64,000 bases of DNA, from assembly GCA_009801085.1 (NCBI GenBank), contig VNWV01000015.1, forward strand, positions 62,001-126,000, in the 5' to 3' direction. Below, piece after piece: positions 33,928 to 44,007 of this stretch. Position 1 is the stretch's first letter. The number at the start of each line of letters is the position of its first letter. This DNA is from Lasiodiplodia sp. COLG20 (lineage: Eukaryota; Ascomycota; Dothideomycetes; Botryosphaeriales; Botryosphaeriaceae). The position numbers were made by a program, and so were the translations under genes. The notes under the pieces were generated by a model. That model was not told where the DNA came from. It saw only the letters and a program-made list of their open reading frames with translations, and ran no database searches.

Positions 33928-35847
33928 TCAATCCAGCGACGAAAATGGTACCATTGAAGCCCTCCTTCCACGTTTCTTGTTACCAGTTTTCTGGCTGGAA
34001 GCATTCCCCTCACCGTCCACACCCCCTACACTTGCTACGTGAGTACTCTTGCCGGTGACGTTCGCCTCCATCTCATGAACGGGGGCTGGTTCATGATTGT
34101 CGGCTAGTTCATACGACAAACCTTGGGTGCCCTCCAGCTCCGGCCTCCGCTCCACCTGCTCCGCTGGCATCTCGACCCAGGTCTCGCCTGACTTGTTGCG
34201 ATTGTGGTTGCCATTGCTGTTGTTGCCATCGTATGCCACCGGCGTGTACCCAGGAGGTTGCTGGTCGTATTTCTCTTGGTACGTTGGGGCAGTGCTGGTG
34301 GCGATGCTGGCACCTCGCGACCTTCCTTTCTCTTGCCGGCGGGGCTTCCACCAGCAGCGGAACAGCACTGCCGCGACAATCAGCAGAAATGCAAGCACAG
34401 CGGCAATAGCAATTCCAGCCTTCGCTCCCATACTGAGGCCTTTGGAAGGAAAGACCGTGCCTGGAGAGTAGATTGCGTGGATGTCGGCTGGAGGCATGTC
34501 CTCGGCGAATTTAGCCTGTGTGAGACTGAATTTTCCACGCTCGTGGTCGACAACCAGGTACGCTTCCTGAAGGAAAACGCGTCCAATGGTGTATTGCTCA
34601 GGTTTCTGAGCTTGTTTCAGGGGGAAGTATCGAGAAATGGTTGCGTTCTTGGACGGAGGAGTTTTCCAAAGGTCGAAAGCAGCATAGGGCAAGGTGATCA
34701 ACGAGTTCTCGAACGTGGGCACATTGTCATTCCCCAGCTGGAACGTCAACGATGGATTCAAATGCATGAGTGTTTCATGCAGCTTCTCGTCGACCGGGTA
34801 TGCGTTTTGGGACTTATCGTAGGTGAGACCGAAAGCTTCCTCGAACTTGGCGCAAATGTCCTTCGGCAACCATAGATGCGGGACGGTGGAATCGATATAC
34901 GCCCAAGGGCCACTTTCACCTGGCGGAATTAGGTCGAAATCGGACTGCGACCCGCGACTTACGTTGGTGGTGATGGACTGAATCCCTACTCTGAGTGGGA
35001 AATCGTCGCCTTCTGTGAAGGTAAAGTTGAGCTCGGTGGGTCCAGATCGAGACTGATCGTAACCGCCTAGCACCAGGCTTCCTGGGACCCCCTTATACTT
35101 ATACCCTGCATCTCTATGTCAGCAGTCCGGATGAGAAGTCGGTATAAGATACAAAGTCAACTTACTAGCGCCGGCGGTGTATCCGTAGCTTGAGCTTGGA
35201 ATCTGGCTATCGTTTTTCATCATGGTAATAAAGCTGTCGATGGCTGGGTTTCCGGCCACATGAAGCCGCGTGTTGCTGAGGCCTAGTAAACCCATGAAGT
35301 ACATGCCACCATCAATCCCAGTCACAAGGGTTTTTTTCAAGGTCAAAGCGCCGCTCTCCGTGTCGTACCCCAGGCGGACTGTGTCTTTACCGATAGGTCC
35401 GGTACCGGTGTAATTTAAATCGTCCTCGATTCCTATCGCGAAGTTGTTGTCCAACCTTTGCCAGGTAGTCGATTTACCGTACTGGAAGCCCTGACTGGGG
35501 ACGTTATTGTAGGGTAAAACACCAAGCAACTCTGGGCAGTCTGTTCCTTGGCCTTCGCAAGACTTTGAAGTAGGGACCAATGCGGCAGACCCACGAGTTG
35601 AAACCAATACGCGGAAGCTCTGGGGAGGATTGCCGATGGAGATGCGGAAGCTGGTCCAATTACCATCTACCCCATCCCACTGGTCTGATGGAGTAAGAGA
35701 ATATGGCGGAGGAATCATGTTGAGCTTGCCAAAATGTTTTCGCGGAGGTGCTGCTTGGAAATCGAACACAGCGTGCAATCCAGGCGGCCCGACTTTAACA
35801 GACGGCGAAAGGTGGCTGACGGGATTCGGGGGGCCGATCACGTTCAA
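33928..35847 (-). CDS. Membrane-anchored aspartic-protease-like protein, probably inactive (5' end unresolved)
   Basis: Two exons are clear (to 35166, and 35105-33928, 60-nt intron). The pepsin fold is visible: QWDGVDGNWTSFRISIGNPPQ, then VLVSTRGSAALVP where active enzymes have a DTG/DSG motif, and later WAYIDSTVPHLWLP, which keeps the second Asp. LVLGGYDQSR spans the intron. A membrane span (GIAIAAVLAFLLIVAAVLF) at the end of the pepsin domain is followed by a basic tail of about 115 residues, poor in structure. The plan is a surface protein with the pepsin domain outside and the tail inside. With the first Asp replaced by Ser it should not cut peptides. I recall fungal proteins with the same loss. 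The frame is open upstream of 35847 but has no ATG, and the exon with the signal peptide was not found with confidence. Confidence 0.75.
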
Positions 35848-36942
35848 CCGGGTAGACCGTGCACGCGAGACGCACTTGTAAGTCTCCTGGCCGGAATGAG
35901 AGACACAAATGCTGCATGACTTCGCGAGCTGAAGGGTGAACCGGTTTGTTCAATGTCACTGGTGGACCACATCTCTGAGAAGGCAACAAGATGTCTTGTC
36001 TCAGTTGCCGCAATAGTAGAATCAGCGGTTGCCTCATGCAAATTTCCTGTGCCTGAAATCGCAAAGAGTAATGTTTTATCTTGTGAAGCTGCGGGGAACC
36101 GCCTGTGTGACAATGAGAAGCGTGTTCCTCAGCTTCAAAGTAGCACGTAAACACCTGCGCGTCTCAAACGCCTCACCGCTAGATTTGCCTCCAGTTTTAA
36201 CAAGTCTATAGTTTTTCCTGTTTGTCTTAATAAGAGATCTTGATAATAACCTAAGCGGAGCTCAAATTATGTAAAGACGCAAAGGGAGAATTATATTTCG
36301 TTGTATTCATAGTTGCTTCTTCTTATTGTAAGGGGTTAAGAGTTCCACTGGTACACAGTGATGTTTTAAAAGCACCCTGCACTGCGTGTTACAGAGTACC
36401 AAGCTGTGATCCTGAATCATTTGGTCGGGTTGGCAAGGAGAGGAAAGACATTCTGAAATGGTTCAGTACCAGCTCTAATTAAAGTAGATCAAGACATTTT
36501 ATGGCCTGATCATGTGTGTAAGGGACTGGTGGCGTCACATTTCTGAACCTGGGTAAAATACCGGGCCTGGTTTTACTAAGACACACAAATGAACCTTCTT
36601 GAGCGGCACCTCATTTTATCACTTCAGAAATCCCCGATACCATTCCAGAACCACCAAATCAATTCTAGTAGCCAGATTTCAGAACCTTTTGAGTATGTGG
36701 CGCTCCTCGATCTAGAATCGCAAGGTCGGCCATCATTTGGAAAAGATACACCAGGCGCGCCGCACGACATCAGCGTGGATCTTAGACGGTGTTGAATTTT
36801 GCGTCGCCGAACATGTCCCTGATGCCAATTCAGGAGATTGGTACGGCTCGATCCTCCGGATATCATGGCTCCATAAATATCAGCAGATGCCCTCGAGTTC
36901 GATCAACAAGTCGATCAAGAAGAAGCCACAGTCGGAAAGGTT
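35848..36942. other. Divergent intergenic region, 1.1 kb
   Basis: Probably contains the missing first exon of the protease-like gene near its right edge (for example the MRQPLILLLRQL frame around 36040) and the promoters of both neighbours. Nothing else is recognised. Confidence 0.5.
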
Positions 36943-37839
36943 TTGTTCTTCATGATGCAGCTTTTCGTCGTTGGGTTCGCTCTTCTCTCATGCCTGTCCC
37001 AAGTCATTTGTGCTTTTCCGCAAGAGGGCTCCAGTACTCTCTCTTTTCTAGCACCACACGTAAATGCCACACCTCTGGCGTCCTCTATCACCACCCCCGC
37101 TGGGCCGAAATGCACGGGCTGCAACCTTGAGGCCATCCGGCCAGAATCGCTCTTTTTTCCTGGAACCGTCATTAATGTCACTCGAACGATAACAAAAGCT
37201 GTGCCCCAATTCGCTCGAACGACATACATCTTGCCGGATGGATGCTCCACCGTTCAGACTCATTTGTACACTCTGCCCCCCCAGACTACGTCAACAAACG
37301 CCGTTATATGGAAAACTTATGGCACTGTCCTGTAGGTGCATTTTGATCATTGGTTCGCTTCTCTAACTTGTGAAAGATACTGGCCGTACACATACATGGC
37401 ATACAATTCCTTCAAAGCCGTCACATCGAGATCACTCCCAGCATCTACTTGTTCCACAGAAACTTCATCAATCTCCCTGCAGAGCCATATCATTTGGACA
37501 AGCACAACATCGCTAGAAGCATCCACGGTAGTCCCAGCACAAGTACGCCAATCCATCGTCGAGGACCCATTAGTAACAACAATTCCATGGAACTTATTAA
37601 ACTGCGATGTCGACAATGGACCCCTGGGAGTTGCTTCTACGACCATGTCAACTTTCGCCATCGCAATTGCACCTTCTGCAACTCCAATACCACCGATGCT
37701 ACCAACCGGCCTTGTTGCTCGGGGCGAGACCTCCTCCATCACAAGTACTGCCATAACGGAAATCACCGAACCTGCAACAGTGACAGGAAGTACCACGGAT
37801 ATAACTATAAGCGTGACAGCTAGGTCTCAAATTCCGTAA
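36943..37839 (+). CDS. Secreted Ser/Thr-rich protein
   Basis: Two exons (36943-37331 and 37377-37839) joined over a 45-nt intron give 283 residues. A signal peptide (MFFMMQLFVVGFALLSCLSQVICA) occupies residues 1-24. In-frame ATGs at 36952 and 36955 would give slightly shorter versions of it. The middle has a few Cys (PKCTGCNLEAI, DGCSTV) and the second half is dominated by Ser, Thr, Ala and Val, as in O-glycosylated wall proteins. No GPI signal is seen at the C-terminus. The frame after the stop also lacks one, so the protein may be free or the end may be spliced. It could be a wall or effector protein, but no family is recognised. Confidence 0.6.
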
Positions 37840-38457
37840 CTCGAAATCACGGACCAACAGTCACGTCCATTTCACAAAAGACTACCGTATGTATCCCTTC
37901 TCCCAGTAACTTCCGCAGGCCCAATCTGACGTTCGAAGGTGTTCGCGTAATATTGAAGCCAGCCAATTGGTGCAGCTTACGCCCCATTGCAATCTAGCTG
38001 TTCTCTTAAGCTTCGATACTTCTGCACCCGAAAGCGAGACTATTAAGATCTGTTCGGGATCTAATGAGTGTTATTGGACTTCTGAAGGCCTCTTTGATGT
38101 CCGGATTGGCGGGGTTGGAGCTCCATGCCACGCCTTCTAGTGGTTTTACGCAAGAGCATTCTATCACAGAGCAATTGTTAGCTTGAAACATTGATGAGGT
38201 TGAGCTTGGATAAAAGTGTTAGCAGTTAACAAGTTTAGTCTTGAATTCACGAATATTTCTACAGGCTATTTTTTGCTCTGAAACCCGTGAACCCTGTAAT
38301 TGGAGCACATCTAAAGAGCTCTGTGGACCTGATTATTGAGGACACAGTCAACTTTCCTCTGGAAAATATTGGCCGATGCCCTCTTCTTAGAAAAACTCTC
38401 TTAATTTTCGCTCATCCACTACTTTCAGATAACTATGATCTCTATATCTCTTGGGCG
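37840..38457. other. Intergenic region between converging genes, nothing recognised
   Basis: About 620 bp. Serves as the 3' flank of the Ser/Thr-rich protein and of the dienelactone-hydrolase gene. Confidence 0.6.
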
Positions 38458-39421
38458 TTATTGGGAAAGCCAGAAATCGAACCATTGTAATATACCCCTC
38501 AGACTTTCCTCCTTAACCCATCCTAAAATTTCCCATCAGCGTATTGTGGCACTGGTGAATTAACTTGCATAGACCTACGTTGAAAAGGATCGTTTGGATC
38601 CCCCCGCAAAGCGAACCCATGCTCAACACCAGAAAACAGTTGCAAATGCCACGCCTTCTTTTCTGCACGCAGAATATCCAACGCCCTCCGTCTTGATCCT
38701 TGGTCAAAAGTGTGGTCCACTTCTGAGCACGACATGAAGAGAGGTTCTGCGTCGACAATTTTAGCATCTGTGTCTGTGTTCCTCGCACAATTTCACCCCT
38801 GCATAGAGGGTGACACCTACTCTTGATTTTGTGGAAGTGCTCTTCTCTCAGGAAGGCAGGGTGAGCAAATGCTCCGGCCGTGACTGTGTCCCCTGCGAGC
38901 TCGTTGCACACGTATGGAGCCCCGAAACAATAGCCGACACATGCATATCTTGTAGCAGCGCCACCGTACTGTGCCTTCACCGCCTCCACCCATTTCGGCA
39001 CGGCTACATCCGCGAAGGCGACATGTTTGCGCTTCCATGCCTCATAGTCGAAATCGGGGTTCGATTTGTCGTGCCGGTTCTTGCGATGTTTCCACACAGG
39101 ATCCTGGATCTCGCAGTCAGCGCGCCCTTGTCAAACGAGATCAGATCAATGGTAACACACGCCGCGGAAATAATCAAGCCCCAGTGTGAGATAGCCTGCA
39201 TCTGCGAAGCCGTCCATAACAAGGAGTCCGTTCGGAAATATGCCCCAAACATCAGGAAAATACAGCACGATGTTGCCGTTGGACTTGCCCGGTGGTGGGG
39301 TGGCCACATATGTCTCGACGTCGGCGATCTGTGTGAAAGTCCCGTGCGGCTCGCCACTGTGCAGCGTTCCTTCGAGACAACACGCGCCACTTGGCTTCGC
39401 GAGGTATTCGTTGCTGGCCAT
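38458..39421 (-). CDS. Dienelactone hydrolase family protein
   Basis: Four exons (39421-39161, 39103-38821, 38767-38579, 38522-38458) with introns of 57, 53 and 56 nt give 265 residues, the usual length. Start is MASNEYLAKPSGACC, with the CC pair and later DVETYVATPP typical of fungal members. GYCFGAP carries the nucleophile Cys146. The other triad residues are Asp199 (SCSEVDHTF) and His231 (GVEHGFALRGD). The last exon supplies RWVKEESLRGILQWFDFWLSQ, the expected ending. Reading on without that splice gives a false 3' end. The family hydrolyses lactones such as dienelactone in aromatic breakdown, and some fungal members act on other esters. The gene is divergent to the permease at 39858, with 436 bp between, and belongs to a probable catabolic cluster. 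Confidence 0.9.
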
Positions 39422-39857
39422 CGTTGTTTGGAGGGACGATGAGTAGGCAGAAAAGCGCAGCAAATTGGTCAAGCGCGCAGAAGCGGGCAAGAAGCAAAAA
39501 TATGTCCTTGAAGACCATGCTCGGCTTTCTCACAAGAGAAGCATATTCTTGGTTCCCGGACATTCCAGCAAAGCAAACCGTCTCCTGCAGCTCCATTATT
39601 GGCGCGGTGTTTGCCCGCGGAATCTCGCCGAGTGTCCCCGCTTTCGTGCGGGGTGAGCGAAGCGAGGCTTGCAGGTGGCCAGTAAAGCGAGATGTATCCG
39701 AACATCCTTGTCCCGGGCATCTTTCAATTTGACTCAAGGTTCGATGAGGACTTTGCCCGGCCAGAGTGGATTGGTTTCTCGTTCTTCAAGACCTACTCGA
39801 ACCCAGAACAACCGGCCGCCCTGATCCGGACCCTGCTTCCAGCTGGCATCCCTCGAC
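39422..39857. promoter_or_regulatory. Shared promoter region of hydrolase and permease genes
   Basis: 436 bp between the two divergent start codons. It must hold both promoters, and probably binding sites for a common regulator, such as the Zn2Cys6 protein 5 kb away. No single site can be named from sequence alone. Zn2Cys6 proteins usually bind CGG-based pairs. Confidence 0.55.
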
Positions 39858-42141
39858 ATGGAGAACATGGTACAGGATACCAAAGAGAAAGTGGAGCATG
39901 TGGACAGAGTAGATGGCAGCCATGAGGAAGATGTTGTTCATATGGTCTGTTGAACCCTTCTACTGCTATACCCATGCAGTGCTGATGACGGTTGTCAAAC
40001 CAGGAGAACGCAGTCGGCTACAGGGAGTACCTGGCAGGCCTGGATATTGACGTTTCTGAAAAGGAGGTATAGTGAAACTGGCTAAAATAGACTACGACAT
40101 GCTCGACTAATGTTTGACCCAGGCTCGAGCTGTGCGATGGAAGATCGATCTCATCATCCTTCCCGCCTTCTTGATCACGCAAGCTCTGCAGTTCATGGAC
40201 AAGACCGCCCTGAACTATGCCAACCTTTTCGACTATCAAGAGGCTCTAGGTCTTCAGGGACAACAGTTCAATTATCTGTCTGCTTGTAAGTCAGTCATAA
40301 CGCTACTTGATTCGATGTTGACAAGCGGCAGTGGTATACGCCGGTTATTTCTTCGGGCAATACCCTTGTGGCTGGTTGATAGGTCGGTTCCCGGCACAAA
40401 GGATCATGGCCACTAGTATCTTATGTTGGGGCATCATGGTTCTCGTCTTGACCCAGTGCCGGTCTTATTCTAGTGCAGGTGTGTCTCAAGACCATGTAAA
40501 CTTGTGGGCCCTGCGTAGACTGACTTCATAAAGCTGCTGTTCGATGTATGTCAGAGCTGAATTTGCCTGCTGCTTCTTTCAGATAAGATATTGACAATGT
40601 TGACAGTTATCATGGGCATATTTGAGGCTGCTGTTACACCGTATGCCAACTACCAGGTTTCGTCGTGTCAAAGCGCAATTAGCTGATCATCCCTTCATAC
40701 AGTGGCTTGACTCTTATGACCGGCTTTTGGTTCACCAGGCGAGAAATCCCGCTCAGACAGTGTATTTGGTAGTATGTATTTGAAGGACGCCCGAGTCACA
40801 GGAATGCCCCTGCTAACACTTTTTTTTTTTTTTTTTTTAGTTCCGCTCTAGGATGGGGTGGTATAGTATGTGCTAGACCATTCCTCCAGCATACGATAAA
40901 TCATGCCTGCTAATCACAACTGTTCAGGCCGGCTCTTACATTTCAATGGGTGTCTCTAAACTCCCGGCGGATATGACTCCAGAAAGATGGGAACTTATCT
41001 TCTACATCGTATGCATCTCGAAACTTTTCTGGAGATCAAGAGAAGCAAAGCTAATTTTCCATGCCAGCTCGGCGGGGTTACTTGCGTTTGGGCTTTTATC
41101 GTTTGGTTTCTACTTCCCGACTCGCCATCCAACGCCTGGTTCCTCAAACAGCGTGAGCGCCTTGTTGCTGTCAAGCGCGTCTCAGGCAATGAGACCGGCA
41201 TCAAGAACAAATCATTCGATAGGAAGCAAGCAGTGGTCGCGTTCCAAGACCCGAAAGCAATACTACTGTTCATCTCTGTTTTTGCCGCGTAAGTAGCCTA
41301 CTACTTCCGCGAAGATATTTCTATTGATCAAAACATCAACGCAGGGCTATTCCAAACGGCGTCGTAAATTCGTTTTCAACAATAATCATCCGTGACATGG
41401 GCTTCGGCACAACGAAGACGACGGAGCTGAAGTCTGTTGGCGACGCAACACAGATTGTTGCGCTCTTCATCGGTGGCGCCATCACCCTGAATGTTCGCAA
41501 CTGTAAGTGCCAGTACTGAATATCTTCATACTGTGGTGGTGGTTAACCCTTGTCAGCACGGCTGTTAACGGCCACGGCGGCCAACATCCTGTGCACTGTA
41601 TCTGCCGCGCTGTTGGCGTACCTTCCCCGCTCCAATACTTGGGGCAGACTTGTGTGCTTCTGGCTGGTCAATGCGCAGTCTGTGGGCTTTACAGTCTCCC
41701 TAACAACCATCTCGTCAAACATGGCAGGATACACGCACCGCTCTTTGGCAAGCGCGCTCGTTTTGTAGGTCTACAACTTTTTGCACCGCGTTGCTGCATT
41801 TCATCTAACCGTGAGAACAGCACGGCGTATTGTTGGGGAAACTTTGCGGGCCCTTTCGTTGTGAAAGAGTCTCAAGCCCCGTACTACGAAGGAGCGAGCA
41901 TCGGGCTGTTGGTTGGATACAGTATTAAATTGGGCTGTCATCTCCTGCTTCTTGGTATGTTCTGTCTGGCTTAAACTGGCCTCCCGCAAAAGCAATCTGA
42001 CTGTGATTTGTAGCGTACATGTTCCTGGAAAATCGGCGGCGTAATAAGATCCATGGCCCTCAGGACAAAGAAGAAAGCGACAAGGCTGGGATGCTGGATC
42101 AGACCGAGTTTGAGAACAAGAATTTTCGTTACGTATTGTAG
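39858..42141 (+). CDS. MFS permease, anion:cation symporter (allantoate permease-like) family
   Basis: Fourteen exons: 39858-39944, 40004-40066, 40123-40285, 40332-40478, 40534-40545, 40607-40640, 40703-40771, 40841-40865, 40928-41008, 41068-41288, 41345-41502, 41557-41764, 41821-41954, 42014-42141. All join in phase to give 509 residues. Family marks are ARAVRWKIDLIILPAFLITQ, LQFMDKTALNYA, QYPCGWLIGRFPAQR, AAVRFIMGIFEAAVTPGLTL, GFWFTRREIPLRQCIWY, FLLPDSPSNAWFL and ASIGLLVGYSIKLG. Exon 5 is just 12 nt. The seventh intron has a run of 18 T after a TGCTAAC branch site. Relatives take up organic anions such as allantoate, nicotinate or other carboxylates. The adjoining hydrolase and SDR suggest import of a cluster substrate (inference). 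Fungi often have many such permeases, so the substrate cannot be named. Confidence 0.9.
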
Positions 42142-42714
42142 GGCAGCGATGAATATCTGGAAGTTCAAATAGTCCCCGCATCACTTGCTCTATTTTAGTG
42201 TGGTAGATACCAGTCATGAAATCAAATTCTTACCGACTGAGTTGTTTTCGCATCCCGACTTCTCAAATGGAGGCTTCAAGGACTTCTGCCAATCGATAAA
42301 GAATCGACATGTCCTACTTCCAGGCCGATGCCGGTCCTTTGCACACGCTCACAATGAAGTTGCTCATCATTTCCACAAATCCGGATGCCGGCGTTAAGAT
42401 AAAATTGCCCGCGGAATGGTGCCGAGTATGCGAAAATGTCTTTGTAATTGTGGGTCGTGATGAGAAGTCCCTCACAAGGCCCACTTCACAGCTCGGAACT
42501 CGAGCGCGCCGATAGACCACGGCGGATTGCCGAGTGGACAGTAACCGACGTGCTGCGGGGATCGGTGCATGGCACCATGCGGGCTGCGTATCAAACTTCA
42601 GGGAAATAGAGACATTAAGTACAGCGCATTTACCCCGCAGCACAATTCTCCTGCCACAGCTGAAGGAGGAGGATTCCATCTCAAACCCCACCAAGCCCAC
42701 GCGAGAGGGATTTC
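42142..42714. other. Intergenic region inside the cluster, holds the SDR promoter
   Basis: 573 bp between the permease stop and the SDR start, same direction. Nothing else recognised. Confidence 0.6.
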
Positions 42715-43919
42715 ATGATGCGGCCATCCAGAGCATTTGACCTCACAAACGATGTTGCCCTGGTGACTGGCGCTGGCTCACGGATGGACGGTGAGAGATT
42801 TCCTCCCTTTACTTTTCTCGAAAGCCCGCCCGCTTTATTTCGCATGCCTTTGTAATGCTGACCCGAAGCCAAACGACAGGTGAGATTGGCAACGGACGCG
42901 CGGCTGCTATTCTCCTCGCTCGGCATGGCGCTAAAGTTGCGCTTGTTGATTTTAACGTGGACTGGGCCAAAGAGACCAAGCGGATGATCGACGAGGAAGG
43001 CGGTATCTCTGAGGTTATTCAGACTGATGTGACGAGTGAGGAGTCCTGCAAGGCTGCTGTAGAGAAGACAGTGGCACTGTGGGGGGAGCTACATATTCTA
43101 GTCAATATCGGTAAGTCTTGCAGCAGGAACAAGATGCATGGGGTGCTAGGAAAGCTCCAGCCATTTCCACTGGAAACGAATGCTTACTTGTGCACAGTGG
43201 GAGTCGGAGGAGCTCTGGGCGATGCCACCACGATCGATCTCAAAGCCTGGGATCGAGACATGCGCATCAACTTGACGAGCATGGTGTTGATGAGCCGATA
43301 CGCCATTCCCGAAATGAGAAAGGCGGGTCGGGGATCCATTGTGAACATGTCATCCGTCAGCGGCTGTGAGTCAATCAGATTCTCCACAAGAAGCGCGAGC
43401 CCGGGAATAACACTTGCAGTGCTCGGCGGTAACCCCAGCCTTCTCTATCCTACTACCAAGGGAGCAATCATTCAGATGACGCGGGCAATGGCTGCGCACC
43501 ATGGTCAAGAAAATATCCGTGTCAATTGTGTTGCTCCTGGCATGGTGTACACGCCCATGACCAGAGGGCGCGGCATGACTGATGAAATGAGGCGGGCAAG
43601 AATCAATCAGAATCTCATGAAAAAGGAGGGCACTGCCTGGGACGTAGGATATGGTAAGACTTCTTTCCACACCTCAAGAGCAGTGAATACAGCGCAGCTG
43701 ACAAGGTGCAGCCATTCTCTTCTTATCGAGCAAAGAAGCAAGATGGATTACGGGCTTGATTATGCCTGTGGACGGAGGCGTAAGGATCTTTCACCATAGT
43801 GAGGCTGATTACATCCTGAGGACACGCTGACAATTGTTCTATAGACTACTGCTGGCAGGGCCGACAGACCTGCCCTGAAAGCCGATACCCTTGCAGAAGC
43901 TGTGGCCAGCAAGCTGTAG
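42715..43919 (+). CDS. Short-chain dehydrogenase of the catabolic cluster
   Basis: Six exons (42715-42790, 42880-43110, 43198-43365, 43420-43653, 43712-43779, 43845-43919) give 283 residues. Features are VALVTGAGSRMDGEIGNGRA (cofactor loop, longer than standard, from residue 15), the acidic VDFN pocket that favours NAD(H), and ILVNIVGVGG where most members have NNAG. MSSVSG with the catalytic Ser is followed by YPTTKGAI with Tyr and Lys. APGMVYTPM comes next and ARWITGLIMPVDGG ends the fold. It is a classical SDR, similar to glucose/ribitol-dehydrogenase-like fungal enzymes. It could oxidise an alcohol in the same pathway as the neighbouring hydrolase and permease. The last exon adds a 25-residue tail, which is less certain. 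It converges on the regulator gene with 88 bp between. Confidence 0.88.
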
Positions 43920-44007
43920 ACCAAGATAAAAGCCCAAATCCATCTGATTCATCATGAGGTAGTGGCGTGCACCTGTCTGTAAAGTATTACTCAACTTCAA
44001 TGTCCAG

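Noticed and set aside
34204..34875. 223-codon frame on the + strand over the protease-like gene
   Set aside because: Antisense shadow of the C-terminal tail and membrane span of the real gene.
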